From Leptospira neocaledonica (GTDB lineage Bacteria; Spirochaetota; Leptospiria; Leptospirales; Leptospiraceae), in the NCBI RefSeq assembly GCF_002812205.1, contig NZ_NPEA01000004.1, positions 389,231 through 453,230 of the forward strand: a stretch of DNA of 64,000 bases, given 5' to 3'. Below are positions 8,379 through 17,904 of the stretch, one piece after another (the stretch's first letter is position 1; each line of letters starts with the position of its first letter). Under the pieces are notes generated by a model. It was not told the origin of the DNA. It worked only from the letters and a program-made list of their open reading frames with translations, and searched no databases. Both the position numbers and the translations under genes were made by a program.

Positions 8379-10778
8379 ATGATTTCTTTTGGTTCCAAAC
8401 TTTCTAGAATATTGATCCCGTTCCTGCTATGTTACCTTTTGCAGGATTGTAGGCAAATTTTTCCAGGTTCGTTTTCAAAAGAAGAAGAGACCATAATTCC
8501 TGTTTGGGACGGGCTTCGTTCTTTAAAAAAAATCGGAAGTGTTTGCAGAGGAAATTCGGAAGAAGCAATCCGAAAGATCTCCTACCATTATAAAAAAAAT
8601 CCATCCCGTTATTCGGAACTCCCTCTTCATGAAAAATGGAGAAACACTCAGCTCACAATTTTAAAAGATAAACAAACTCTTCTCAATGAATCCAGAGATA
8701 GTTTGTTACTTTTCGAAAACGGGGGTTGCAATATTTCTTCCGAGTTTATCATCCCAGGGGCAAAACTTTACGATCTACAAAATGTTATTTTAGATTTTTC
8801 CACCACTGCGTTATCTTCCTCGGGAGAGAATATTCCAAGCTCCGGAAAATTGATTGTGAAGTTGGGAGAATCTATCGTATTCTCCGAAGAATTACAAAGC
8901 CAAGGAAGAGAATGGGTCGATCATAAGATCAGGATCCCGGAATCACTTTCCAAATTTCTGGAACAAAATCCTACCATTACTTGGGACTTTGAATGGATCC
9001 CTAAAAATCAGAACGATCTTTTATTTGTAGGACAACCTACATTATATGCTTCTGTAGCCGATTCTAAACTTTGGGGACCTAAAGAAAACGTAATATTGAT
9101 CGTGATAGACGCACTTAGACCGGATCGTTTGGGATTTGGCGGCTCACCTGTTCCTACCAGTCCTTACTTGGATGAGCTCGCTTCCAATTCTATCGTTTTT
9201 GAAAATGCCTTCTCTAACGGAAACTGGACTAAGCCAAGTATGATTTCCTTTTTTACTTCTAAGATCGCATCCGAATTAGGTCTTGGGAATGCATGGTTTT
9301 ATTCTAGCAATCTACATCGAAAAATATTCTATTCTAAAAAGCCGGAAACACTTCCGAACCATCTCAGATCAAAAGGTTATCTGACGGCAAGTCTTATGAA
9401 TAATGTCTTTCTACTGGATTATACAGGAGTGGGAGTAGATCTAGGATTTCATAAATTATTCCAGCCCGGTAAGGACAAAGATGATACTGAACTCATACTT
9501 GCAGAATCTATAAAGTTCTTAAAAGAAAATAAAGACCGAAGATTTTTCCTGCATATAAACATCAACACTCCTCATTATCCTTACTTGCCGGAAAGAAAGT
9601 ATATGGATATTCTGGCAAATAAGACAGATCCGAAAATTTGGAACAGTTATGATCCTTATGTAAGAAAGTATATGGCAGAGATCTTATATACTGACGAGGT
9701 TATAGGTAAAATTTTAGAAGAAGCCAAGAAGACGGGAGCCTTCGATAAATCCTGGATTGCTATAGTAGCGGACCACGGAGAATTACAATCCATGGAACAT
9801 TATTATCATCATCATTTCGTGGCAGAAAATTTACATGCTCATGGAGAAACTCATTACGACGAAGAGCTTAAGGTTCCCTGGATCATCCATCCTCCTGCAT
9901 CAGCAAAATCGAATATCGAAAAAAGAATTTTTTCGGAACAGGTTTCCTTACTTTCTCTCTTCCCCACTTTAGCAGGGGTATTGGGGCTACCTTGCGATCC
10001 GAATTCTTGCAATGGAAATGATTACTCTAAGACAATATATGGAGAAGAAGGTCCGCAGACGGAAAACTTCGTATATTCAGAAGGTAGATTTTCAGAATCT
10101 ATTCGGACCAAAGAATACAAACTCATTCGTAGATATCCAGGGTATGATTTTGTAAGAAGGACCAAAGAGGGAGAGCCCCATAAGATGCCCGAGGAATTCT
10201 ATTCCTTGGTTTCAGATCCCGGAGAATTACAAAATCTTTCAGCTGGCAATTCGCCACTTCTAACCAAAGCAAGACAAGAATTGGATTCACATAGTTTAAA
10301 AAAGAATATTTTCAAACTCAGATTGCCTGCCTGCGAAAAAGAATGCACTCGTAGGTTAGAGGTCGCAATTCAAGCAGGGATTTATAAGATACAATCGGAT
10401 ACTCCATTTATCGAAAATAGATTAGAAACAAAATCCGCCTCCCTCACAGTCAAACAAACACCGGGAAGAGAAAGTATTCTCTCATTTTATACAGTAGAAC
10501 CTGTTTTTGGATTCCGTTTGTCCATTACCAAAGATGGAAAACCGGAAGATTATAAATCCGGAAAATGGGGAATTCTATCGGAAGCGAGTTCTAAAATTTA
10601 CAGGGATTCTCCTGAATCTATTGCTTCTGCAAAACTTCCTTACGAATTCAAAACTTCTAAGCTACCATATTTTTATAATGATGCAGGACTCTCCGGAAAT
10701 TCGGAATCCTCGGAGCAGGCTGCTTTAGGAAAAGAAGTTCGAAAAGTGTTGGAAAGTTGGGGTTATATTCACGAATAA
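8379..10778 (+). CDS. Sulfatase-fold lipoprotein or membrane-anchored hydrolase/transferase
   Basis: I use the ATG at 8379; a TTG three codons earlier is possible. The protein is about 799 residues. A hydrophobic leader ends LLQDC and could be a lipobox. After about 220 residues of unknown fold comes an alkaline-phosphatase/sulfatase domain: VIVIDALRPDRLG with the metal Asp (about residue 243), NGNWTKPSMISF at the nucleophile position, and VADHGE (about 464) with further His residues. The normal C-x-P-S-R formylglycine motif is replaced by T-K-P-S-M, so Thr may be the nucleophile as in LtaS/EptA-type phosphotransferases. Substrate unknown; envelope polymer or lipid modification is plausible. 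Confidence 0.75.
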   Translation: MISFGSKLSRILIPFLLCYLLQDCRQIFPGSFSKEEETIIPVWDGLRSLKKIGSVCRGNSEEAIRKISYHYKKNPSRYSELPLHEKWRNTQLTILKDKQTLLNESRDSLLLFENGGCNISSEFIIPGAKLYDLQNVILDFSTTALSSSGENIPSSGKLIVKLGESIVFSEELQSQGREWVDHKIRIPESLSKFLEQNPTITWDFEWIPKNQNDLLFVGQPTLYASVADSKLWGPKENVILIVIDALRPDRLGFGGSPVPTSPYLDELASNSIVFENAFSNGNWTKPSMISFFTSKIASELGLGNAWFYSSNLHRKIFYSKKPETLPNHLRSKGYLTASLMNNVFLLDYTGVGVDLGFHKLFQPGKDKDDTELILAESIKFLKENKDRRFFLHININTPHYPYLPERKYMDILANKTDPKIWNSYDPYVRKYMAEILYTDEVIGKILEEAKKTGAFDKSWIAIVADHGELQSMEHYYHHHFVAENLHAHGETHYDEELKVPWIIHPPASAKSNIEKRIFSEQVSLLSLFPTLAGVLGLPCDPNSCNGNDYSKTIYGEEGPQTENFVYSEGRFSESIRTKEYKLIRRYPGYDFVRRTKEGEPHKMPEEFYSLVSDPGELQNLSAGNSPLLTKARQELDSHSLKKNIFKLRLPACEKECTRRLEVAIQAGIYKIQSDTPFIENRLETKSASLTVKQTPGRESILSFYTVEPVFGFRLSITKDGKPEDYKSGKWGILSEASSKIYRDSPESIASAKLPYEFKTSKLPYFYNDAGLSGNSESSEQAALGKEVRKVLESWGYIHE

Positions 10779-10890
10779 AACCTGTTTTACATAAAAGTTT
10801 CTAGGTTCCTTTTTGCCAAAACTCCTTGCTTTTTTTATATCTTTCGTTATGTTATCCGCTTGCTAATACAGACAGAGATAGGTGAAAAGA

Positions 10891-11118
10891 ATGAAAGTTA
10901 GGAACCTTGTATTTTGTTTTATTCTAATATTCGGTTTTATCTACTGCGGAAGTAATCCGGTAGAACGCTGCCAAGACAGAAGAAAAATAATGAGAGATGC
11001 AGTTTGCCAAGCAGTGGCAGCTCACGAACCAGGAACAGAATCCTATAATAGCATCCTTCTTGCATGCTTAATGGAAAATAACCATTTAAACGATTGCGAA
11101 AGTGAAGGTTATTTTTAA
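10891..11118 (+). CDS. Small Cys-rich lipoprotein
   Basis: A 75-residue protein starting at the ATG at 10891, with AGGTG 7 nt upstream; a GTG three codons earlier is weaker. The signal peptide ends in the lipobox FIYC, followed by GSNPVERC. Four further Cys residues (in ERCQD, AVCQA, LACLM, NDCES) suggest two disulphides in the mature domain. It has no known family. It stands alone between two longer genes. Confidence 0.65.
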   Translation: MKVRNLVFCFILIFGFIYCGSNPVERCQDRRKIMRDAVCQAVAAHEPGTESYNSILLACLMENNHLNDCESEGYF

Positions 11119-11153
11119 CTCAAATACTTCTGCAAAAGGTTAAAAGCCGAAGC

Positions 11154-12452
11154 TTAGTCTAAAACAATGGTAATATCCACTCTTCGGTTTTTAGCCCTAC
11201 CTGAATCTGTAGAATTTTCCGCAACAGGTTGAGACTTTCCGTAACCTCTATAAGACATTCTGGTTTCTTCTATTCCATGAGAATCTCTTAACTCTTGGAG
11301 AACTGACAATGCTCTGTCTTGGGAAAGTTTTAGATTATATTCTTGGCTTCCTTTATCGTCCGTGTGTCCACCGATCCGAATCTCTCTATCAGGATATTTT
11401 TTTAGGACGTCGGCAATCCTTTCTAAAACCTTTTTGGCTTCAGGTTTTAATTCGGATTTATTATAATCAAAAAGAAGATTATCTAAAGACAGTACAACAC
11501 CCTCGTTCGATTTTCTGATCTCGACAGGAGCGCGATCTGCAACTTCTTCTTCCGGGTTTCCTTCCCATTCAGGCCATTCTAATCCATTACCTTTTTTACT
11601 ATTAGGTTTCTTTTTAGGATAAGTACTTCCTTCCGGAAAAGGTCCTAGGATCCTTTTGACTTCTTCAGCAATTTTATCCTTATCGTTCTCGGTAATTGAG
11701 TTTTGTTTGGAATAAACTCCATGAATCTCGAAAGACATCTCTTGTGCGACCCCATTCGGGAAAACGAATGTATAAGCGAGTTGCACATATTTGTATTGGG
11801 GAACGCCTAGTTCGGAATCGAAAAATACTTTTCCTTTTGCAAAACCGTAAATTTTGTAAGGAATATTCTGAGCAATTGGATCGGATTCTTTCATTAAATT
11901 ATAATTATATTCGATCAGATCTGCATTCCCTTTTTTTCCGGCGTATTCCCAGTCTGCTCTTCCTTGGTAAATATATTTCGCCAGGACGGGGATTTCTATC
12001 CTGGCAGTCGGAAACTGAAAACTTTCAGAAGCAGGTTTGTTCCATTCTTCCCCCACACCAACTTCTTTGGATGAAAAGCTAGGTAACGATCTAAGATTGG
12101 GCATACTGTATTCTGTAGGAACCGTATACTGTCCTGTTTCAGAAATATGGAATTTGCTCTTGAAAGTTTTGTCTTTATAGAATGCAGGATCTAATTCAGG
12201 AAATTTAATATAAGTATCGAATATTGCGGAAAAATCGCAGCCTTCCTTCTTACAAGATAGGGCCTTAAGTAAAATTCGATTCTTATCCTCCCTATGAATA
12301 ACTCGAACACCTTGTCTCGCTTTTACTCTATGGTATTCGTTCAATTCCAGATCGTCTCCGGATTTCATTTTCCATCGGAATAATACCGGACTTTCGGAAA
12401 ATATATAAGAGGGTATAAAGAAGAATAGTATGAGGAGCCCTCTGAATGCCAT
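11154..12452 (-). CDS. OmpA-family peptidoglycan-associated protein
   Basis: From the Met at 12452 the protein has a clean signal peptide (AFRGLLILFFF...FSES). A frame opening at 12542 adds 30 residues that look less like a leader. The first about 310 residues form a beta-rich domain of unknown type. The C-terminal about 110 residues are an OmpA domain (LLFDYNKSELKP, GGHTDDKGSQEYNLKLS, GYGKSQPVAEN, NRRVDITI) with the Asp and Arg that bind diaminopimelate peptidoglycan. It probably tethers the outer membrane to the cell wall. No membrane barrel was recognised in the N-terminal part. Confidence 0.85.
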   Translation of the reverse strand: MAFRGLLILFFFIPSYIFSESPVLFRWKMKSGDDLELNEYHRVKARQGVRVIHREDKNRILLKALSCKKEGCDFSAIFDTYIKFPELDPAFYKDKTFKSKFHISETGQYTVPTEYSMPNLRSLPSFSSKEVGVGEEWNKPASESFQFPTARIEIPVLAKYIYQGRADWEYAGKKGNADLIEYNYNLMKESDPIAQNIPYKIYGFAKGKVFFDSELGVPQYKYVQLAYTFVFPNGVAQEMSFEIHGVYSKQNSITENDKDKIAEEVKRILGPFPEGSTYPKKKPNSKKGNGLEWPEWEGNPEEEVADRAPVEIRKSNEGVVLSLDNLLFDYNKSELKPEAKKVLERIADVLKKYPDREIRIGGHTDDKGSQEYNLKLSQDRALSVLQELRDSHGIEETRMSYRGYGKSQPVAENSTDSGRAKNRRVDITIVLD

Positions 12453-12629
12453 ACTTTTAGTTTCGAAAACTTCTCCCAAAAACTTAGAAAGAATCCCAAA
12501 AAACGGACCTCTTTCCAGGATATTTAGACTAAAAACGGCCATAATTTTGGTTCTGAAAAGAGATCTCGGACTTTTATTCTAAACGTAAGAACTTGACAAG
12601 TAAGAGATAAAATTTCATCCAATTAGTTC

Positions 12630-13712
12630 GTGGTTCCTCATTTCCATGAGATCGTGTTTTTCGGAGTGCTGTTTTGCATGCTTCTTTCAGTGGCATGCCT
12701 ACTCCGACCGGAAAAATCTGCCGGCTTAAAGATTTTATCTCTATTATCTTTTTGTGTTTCTATCCAGTTCTTATATGTTTATTTTCTTTTAAAGGGGATT
12801 TATTTCGAACCTTCGTTTTTAAATCATCTTCATATTCCATTCGCTTGGTTTTTAGGACCGGGAATGTATAGTTTATATTCCGTCACTGTCCGAGAGGAGA
12901 AGTTCACACCTTTCGAGAGAAGTTTTTATCTTCCAGGAATACTTCTTCTTATAGTATTCCCTATTCTATATTTAGTTTTACCTCAAATCTTTTGGAGCCG
13001 TCCTGTAGATTTTTTTGAGAAGGGCTCCACAAGTTGGTCGGATGTCCTACTGTTAGGCGCGTATTCGGCTAATTTGGTTTTTTATTCTTCTATTGTTTGG
13101 CAAACAAGAGCAGCATTTCAATTGGAAAGACTTAAAAAAGATGCCGGTGCAAGGATACTTCTGTTCGTTATAATCGGAAGCGGAAGTGTAACTTCTATCT
13201 TAGTCATTTCCTATTTAATCAGAGATATTAACTTACTATTCATTTCAGTTTTAAGCACAGTGATCTATGCAGTCGCAGGTTATCTGGCCCAAATTTATGC
13301 TCCGGAAGTTTTCAGTGAAATGGGGCCTTCCATGAGAGACGCGTATCGTAATTCCAGATTAGAAGGTGTGGATACTACCGATCTGGAAAATCGTTTAGAA
13401 AGTTTGATGACAAAAGAAAAATTGTATCTACAGGAAGATCTTTCTCTTTCTACACTATCCAATCAGTTAGATATCAAACCATATCAACTTTCAGAATTTC
13501 TAAACCAGAGAAAAGGAACTAACTTTTCAAAGTTTGTAAACGGTTTCCGAGTCGCAGAAGCAGTTCGTATATTACAAAAAGAAGAAGGAGCCAATATCCT
13601 TTCCGTCGCTTATAGATCCGGTTTCAATTCCAAGGCGACTTTTAATCTTGCATTCAAATCTATAAAAGGTGTTTCTCCTAGAGAGTATCTTCGAAAATCC
13701 AAAGTCTCCTAA
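12630..13712 (+). CDS. Membrane-anchored AraC-family transcriptional regulator
   Basis: 360 residues with a GTG start. The first about 230 residues contain about seven hydrophobic helices. A linker is followed by a C-terminal AraC/XylS DNA-binding domain (about 255-358) with two helix-turn-helix units: LSTLSNQLDIKPYQLSEFLN and ILSVAYRSGFNSKATFNLAF, then GVSPREY. This membrane-plus-AraC design fits direct signalling from membrane to promoter. It is likely to regulate a neighbour; the S15 lipoprotein gene lies 165 nt downstream. The ligand is unknown. Confidence 0.85.
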   Translation: MVPHFHEIVFFGVLFCMLLSVACLLRPEKSAGLKILSLLSFCVSIQFLYVYFLLKGIYFEPSFLNHLHIPFAWFLGPGMYSLYSVTVREEKFTPFERSFYLPGILLLIVFPILYLVLPQIFWSRPVDFFEKGSTSWSDVLLLGAYSANLVFYSSIVWQTRAAFQLERLKKDAGARILLFVIIGSGSVTSILVISYLIRDINLLFISVLSTVIYAVAGYLAQIYAPEVFSEMGPSMRDAYRNSRLEGVDTTDLENRLESLMTKEKLYLQEDLSLSTLSNQLDIKPYQLSEFLNQRKGTNFSKFVNGFRVAEAVRILQKEEGANILSVAYRSGFNSKATFNLAFKSIKGVSPREYLRKSKVS

Positions 13713-13715
13713 TTT

Positions 13716-13726
13716 GAACGAACGTT
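13716..13726. promoter_or_regulatory. Candidate operator, motif GAACGAACGTT
   Basis: Identical in 11 bases to the site at 2891, about 150 nt upstream of the S15-type lipoprotein gene and just after the AraC gene stop. Confidence 0.3.
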
Positions 13727-13876
13727 TTCTTTCAAATTTGTTTAAATAATAAATTAAGACCTTTTAATTTGTCCAAGATTCGAATCCAAGACGACCCTTA
13801 CTGATATCTATCTTATACTCCGTTTCCATAAAATTAGCTAAAAGTCAAAGACTGAAAAAGCATATGGAGAATAGTG

Positions 13877-15619
13877 ATGAGAAAAATATACCGAACGTTA
13901 GTTATGCGATTTTGCATACTAATGCTGATCGTAGGAGGATCATTTTACTCTTGTAAAAGTGATTCTTCTCAAAATGCGGAAGCTGCAGCTCTCTTAGCTT
14001 CCTTAGATCCAAGCCTGGCTCAAGCAGCCGGAAACAAAGGAGTTTCCGAGTTAGAAGATTCCAGCGGCGATATCCAAAACGCATTCGCGCAGGAGAGCGA
14101 CGGAAGTTTCACTTTCGATAATACGATAAAGGTAACTGCAAACGATGGAGTTGTGTTAGAAGCTAGCCTTTTCACACCTTCTATCCCTTCCCCTACTGGA
14201 AAATATCCAACGGTTATTTTCGTAAACAGTTGGGCGTTGAACAAATACGAGTATCTGGTTCCTGCCGCGAAACTTGCTAAAAAGGGATATATTGTCCTCT
14301 CTTATAGCACAAGAGGTTTCGGAGCTTCCGGAGGACTCATTGATACTGCCGGCCCAAAAGATAGAGCTGACTTAAGCAAAATTATCGATTGGCTGCTTGC
14401 AAACACTCAAACCGATTCTGCAAATATCGGTATTTCAGGTATCTCTTACGGTGCCGGAATTTCTTTAGCAGGAGTGAGCACTGAACCTAGAATTAAAACT
14501 GCTGTCGCAATGAGTGGTTGGGGAAATCTGAAACGTTCCCTCTATGGTAACGATACTCCTAGATTGATCTGGGGATTATTACTGGTTGCTTCTAGTTATA
14601 TCACAGGAAGACCTGATCCGATCATCGCACAGAATTTCGGAAAACTTCTACAACATACGGATATTGACTCTGTGACCACATGGGCAGCAGATCGTTCTCC
14701 TGAAACTTTTGTAGGACAATTGAATGCTTCTGCAGGTAAGTCTGTAATGATCTCGAATAACTTCGAGGACTTCTTATTTAATCCAAACGCGGTTTTAGAT
14801 TATTATGCTAAGATCACTGTTCCTAAAAAACTTTTGATGAATGAAGGAATTCATGCTTCCGCAGAAATCGGCGGCATCCTCGGTTTTTCCGGTACAGTTT
14901 GGGATAACGCATACGATTGGTTCGATTATTGGTTGAAAGGGATCAATAACGGTATCATGGACAAACCTCAGGTTACTTTCCAAAAACGTTTTGCAGGTCC
15001 TAGGGTAACTCTTCCTTCTTGGCCTTCTCCTACTGTTTCCGATAAAACTTTTTATCTGAAACCTAGAGGTCTATTCACGAATGGAGAGATCGGAACCAGC
15101 CAAAACACTACTGTTACTAACACAGGAATTCTTTCCGGAGCAGATACTGCTGCAAGCACTGGATTTCCTTTGCTTTCGGATATTCTCGCTGCCCATGCTG
15201 AGATTCCTGTAACGACCAATTTAGGTTTAGTAAGTAGAGTGAACGGTATTGTTTACCAATCTTCTAATTTAAGCTCTACACTTAAGATCAGAGGTAAAAT
15301 GTTCTGGAACGGAAGGATCTCTTCCAGCCTAGGAAAGGCTAATGTGAACGTTTATTTCTACGATGTAGACAAATATGGCACCGCTACCTTGATCACTCAT
15401 GGTACCGGAACTATTTTCGACGCGGGATGGTATGAAACAAAAGATATGTCTATCGATCTAAATGCGGTAGCTTATGATGTTCCTGCGGGAAATAAGATCG
15501 CGATTGCAATCGATACTTTCGATTCTCAATACGCGGTGCCTACTGTGCTGATTTATGGTCTGGATGTGAAACACTCCAAAACCCCACAATCCACTTTAGT
15601 AATCCAATCGGAGAATTAA
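13877..15619 (+). CDS. S15/CocE-type alpha/beta hydrolase lipoprotein
   Basis: The ATG at 13877 follows a GGAGA site; a GTG one codon earlier is also possible. A signal peptide with lipobox FYSC anchors the protein. The hydrolase domain (about 55-370) matches the X-Pro dipeptidyl-peptidase/CocE family: oxyanion region VNSWALNKYEY, STRGFGASGG, nucleophile Ser190 in GISYGAG, then a His in NEGIHASAE. The C-terminal about 190 residues form the jelly-roll seen in this family. It probably cleaves peptides or esters at the cell surface. A strong terminator follows. Confidence 0.82.
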   Translation: MRKIYRTLVMRFCILMLIVGGSFYSCKSDSSQNAEAAALLASLDPSLAQAAGNKGVSELEDSSGDIQNAFAQESDGSFTFDNTIKVTANDGVVLEASLFTPSIPSPTGKYPTVIFVNSWALNKYEYLVPAAKLAKKGYIVLSYSTRGFGASGGLIDTAGPKDRADLSKIIDWLLANTQTDSANIGISGISYGAGISLAGVSTEPRIKTAVAMSGWGNLKRSLYGNDTPRLIWGLLLVASSYITGRPDPIIAQNFGKLLQHTDIDSVTTWAADRSPETFVGQLNASAGKSVMISNNFEDFLFNPNAVLDYYAKITVPKKLLMNEGIHASAEIGGILGFSGTVWDNAYDWFDYWLKGINNGIMDKPQVTFQKRFAGPRVTLPSWPSPTVSDKTFYLKPRGLFTNGEIGTSQNTTVTNTGILSGADTAASTGFPLLSDILAAHAEIPVTTNLGLVSRVNGIVYQSSNLSSTLKIRGKMFWNGRISSSLGKANVNVYFYDVDKYGTATLITHGTGTIFDAGWYETKDMSIDLNAVAYDVPAGNKIAIAIDTFDSQYAVPTVLIYGLDVKHSKTPQSTLVIQSEN

Positions 15620-15645
15620 TTTCGGATTTCCATTCCCCTTTTTTA

Positions 15646-15670
15646 ACGGCGGGCTTGCCCGCCTTTTTTT
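15646..15670 (+). terminator. Terminator after S15-type hydrolase gene
   Basis: GGCGGGC/GCCCGCC stem with a 2-nt loop followed by seven T. It overlaps the stop region of the convergent gene by 2 nt. Confidence 0.85.
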
Positions 15671-16283
15671 ATGCCTCTCTTTCCTTTCTCCATTGGATAT
15701 AGTCGGGCAATTCTACTAGTTCTATAAATCCTTCTTCTTCAGGATCGTCCGGGAGCATTCCAATCTCATAATATCCTATTTCTTTGGTGTAGGTATCTTC
15801 ACCCAGAAGGGCCTCTAATAATAGACCAACCGCTTTTTTGAGATGAGGATTTGACTCTACATTGGGAAAATCAGGAAAACAGATCCGAATTCCAAAACTT
15901 TCAGGAAGATTTGTGTTTTCCAGAGGTAGAAACCAGGTCTCCTCAGAATCCAATTCTAAACCTTCGTGGAATATAATTGTACCTTTTTCTTGGTACTGAT
16001 CAACAGAGAAGATATCCCAGCCCGAAATTTCGGGAGCTAGATCTACGAATCTTTCGGCTTCCGCGTACAGATCCTCGTCTCCTGCTGTGACAACGGTGAA
16101 TTCATGGGGGCTCTCGTCTCCCCCGCCAATCTCGAAGAAAAACTCGGAATTCACTTCCTGGAGTCGATCCATCAGATCGTCCAAAAGGCGATCTCTTTCT
16201 TTATCTTCCAGGTCGTCTAGTTTAGTGTAATACCGGCTGTTTTGGGAAAACCAAGTCCAAAACTTTTCCGCTTTTTCTTCCAT
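15669..16283 (-). CDS. Acidic cytoplasmic protein, unknown
   Basis: 204 residues, very acidic (long Asp/Glu runs such as DDLEDKERDRLLDDL and PDDPEEEGF), with no signal peptide or membrane segment. The N-terminal part is helical with FWTWFSQNSRYY. The rest alternates strands and Asp/Glu loops. GAGG lies 7 nt before the ATG. No family was recognised beyond a resemblance to conserved bacterial proteins of unknown function. It precedes no obvious operon partner; cutA lies about 95 nt upstream on the same strand. Confidence 0.7.
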   Translation of the reverse strand: MEEKAEKFWTWFSQNSRYYTKLDDLEDKERDRLLDDLMDRLQEVNSEFFFEIGGGDESPHEFTVVTAGDEDLYAEAERFVDLAPEISGWDIFSVDQYQEKGTIIFHEGLELDSEETWFLPLENTNLPESFGIRICFPDFPNVESNPHLKKAVGLLLEALLGEDTYTKEIGYYEIGMLPDDPEEEGFIELVELPDYIQWRKEREA

Positions 16284-16377
16284 TCATCCGCCTCAATCAC
16301 GAATCTATCGGTATTTCTAACCAAGAGACTCGATAAAAATATCCGAATGTATGAAAAGAATGTTTAAAGGGAAAGAA

Positions 16378-16695
16378 TTATTTTCCGATTTCCGAATCTA
16401 TCCATTGCAAATACTTTTGGTTCGCCTCTTTGATTTCCCAGGAAACGATACAAGGGACTGTGTAACTATGTAGTTCCGAAATTCTTGCTACGACTTTTTC
16501 CGCCTGGGAATCTTTGGTTTTTAACAAAAGAACCGTTTCCTGGTTGTGCTCTAATCTTCCATGCCATCTATAAATAGATTTCATCCCAGGGATTAGATTG
16601 GCGCAGGCAACCAGTCTTTCGTTCACTAAAGTTTCCGCAATTTCCAAAGCCTCGGTTTCGTTCTTTGTGGTGACGTAAAAAGTTCGATAGCTCAT
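16378..16695 (-). CDS. cutA: CutA1 divalent-cation tolerance protein
   Basis: The 105-residue protein is full length for CutA1, a small trimeric PII-like cytosolic protein. Signature segments are YVTTKNETEALEIAETLV, ERLVACANLIPGMKSIYRWHG with the conserved Cys, LLLKT, and the C-terminal YTVPCIVSWEI region with YLQWI. CutA is linked to copper or other divalent-metal tolerance, but its molecular role is debated. An AAGGA abuts the ATG directly, a short spacing. Confidence 0.9.
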   Translation of the reverse strand: MSYRTFYVTTKNETEALEIAETLVNERLVACANLIPGMKSIYRWHGRLEHNQETVLLLKTKDSQAEKVVARISELHSYTVPCIVSWEIKEANQKYLQWIDSEIGK

Positions 16696-16818
16696 TCCTT
16701 AGTGATACTCCCGAAATTGAATTGTTTCAAGGATGATTCTCTAAATTCGCAAAACGAAAGTCCTAAAAGTTAAGGTAAAATCCTGGACAAAGTCCCCCTC
16801 TGAATTAAGAAATTCGCA

Positions 16819-17667
16819 ATGGCTTCCAAAAAATCGCCGAATCTTATCTTTAAAAAATCGTATGACGCATTGGCTTTGAATTCCGCATTTTTCGGTTTTT
16901 ATGCTCACTCAGGTTTTTCTCTGGGCCTCAAAGAAATCGGCTTTAAACCGGCAGCGATCGCAGGCTCTAGTTCTGGAGCATTAGTTGGTTCATTAGTCGC
17001 TGCGGGACTTCCCCCGGAAGAGATCACAAGATTCATCCTTACTTTGAAAAAAAGCGATTTCTGGGACGGAAATTTTTTCAGCCAATTCTTAAAACCGTTC
17101 AGAAAAGGACTTAAAAATTATTCAGGTATTCTTTCCGGAAAAAAGATCCGGACCTTATTAGATCCTTATTTGGGCGGAAAGGATATTTCGGAGATGCCTA
17201 TCAAGATGGGAATTGCAGTTTCTAATCTTACCAAAGGTATCAGAGAATTAAAGACCGAAGGAAATATCGTAGATATGATCATGGCCTCCATGACATTCCC
17301 TATTCTTTTCGAAATCCCGAATCTAAAAGGAGAAGAATTTTTGGACGGCGGTGTTGCGGATGCAGAGCCGATCAAAGAATTTATTTTGGATCCGAGTATC
17401 AAAAGGATCGTGATCCACGATATTGAGAACCGCAAACCTGTTTCGGATAAAGTTTTGATGAGAGCATTCGATTCTTGCGTGAGTGTGATCGCAAGCGAGA
17501 CCAGAGATTTAAAAGAACTACTAGCGAAAAAATACGGTAAAAAAATTATTAGAGTGGTGACCAATACTCCTTATCTTCATCCGAATAAAATGGAAAACGG
17601 AAGATTGGCGTTGGAGTTAGGAAGAAGGTCCGCTCATTTTATGAAGTCCCAAATTTTAGGAACCTAA
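16819..17667 (+). CDS. Patatin-like phospholipase
   Basis: 282 residues. The patatin catalytic dyad is visible: Ser in GSSSGALVGS (about residues 55-64) and Asp in FLDGGVADAEP (about 174-184). It lacks a clear signal peptide, so it is probably cytoplasmic or injected. Patatins release fatty acids from lipids. The usual glycine-rich oxyanion loop before the Ser is only partly recognisable (AHSGFSLG). A hairpin at 17676-17700 follows the stop. Confidence 0.82.
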   Translation: MASKKSPNLIFKKSYDALALNSAFFGFYAHSGFSLGLKEIGFKPAAIAGSSSGALVGSLVAAGLPPEEITRFILTLKKSDFWDGNFFSQFLKPFRKGLKNYSGILSGKKIRTLLDPYLGGKDISEMPIKMGIAVSNLTKGIRELKTEGNIVDMIMASMTFPILFEIPNLKGEEFLDGGVADAEPIKEFILDPSIKRIVIHDIENRKPVSDKVLMRAFDSCVSVIASETRDLKELLAKKYGKKIIRVVTNTPYLHPNKMENGRLALELGRRSAHFMKSQILGT

Positions 17668-17675
17668 ATGCAAAA

Positions 17676-17700
17676 GCCGCCCGATTGTTTCGGACGGCCC
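17676..17700 (-). terminator. Hairpin between patatin gene and small peptide gene
   Basis: GCCGCCCGA/TCGGACGGC stem with one mismatch. The T-run is on the minus strand, so it best serves the minus-strand 48-residue peptide gene. Confidence 0.55.
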
Positions 17701-17757
17701 GGAGAAATTGATCTAGAGAATAATCGAAGTTCGGAAATATACTTTTCCGTTCTTATA

Positions 17758-17904
17758 TTATTTCTTTGCGTCTTTTTTAGGATCAGCTTTTGGAGCTTCT
17801 TTCTTTGCTTCTTCTTTTTTAGGAGCTTCTTTCTTTTCTTCCGCGCTTAAAGCAAAAGCTGCTACAAGAGACAAAGTGGTGATTGCTAATACTAGTTTTT
17901 TCAT
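17758..17904 (-). CDS. 48-residue secreted Lys/Glu/Ala-rich peptide, copy A
   Basis: A short gene with an ATG at 17904. The first about 23 residues form a signal peptide (MKKLVLAITTLSLVAAFALSA). The mature 25-residue tail is built of EEKK, APKK and APKAD units with no hydrophobic residues, ending DPKKDAKK. It is nearly identical to copy B at 18305-18451; the differences are I/L in the leader and three residues near the end. Conservation of leader and repeat structure in two copies supports translation. The function is unknown; a soluble periplasmic polyampholyte is what the sequence implies. Confidence 0.65.
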   Translation of the reverse strand: MKKLVLAITTLSLVAAFALSAEEKKEAPKKEEAKKEAPKADPKKDAKK

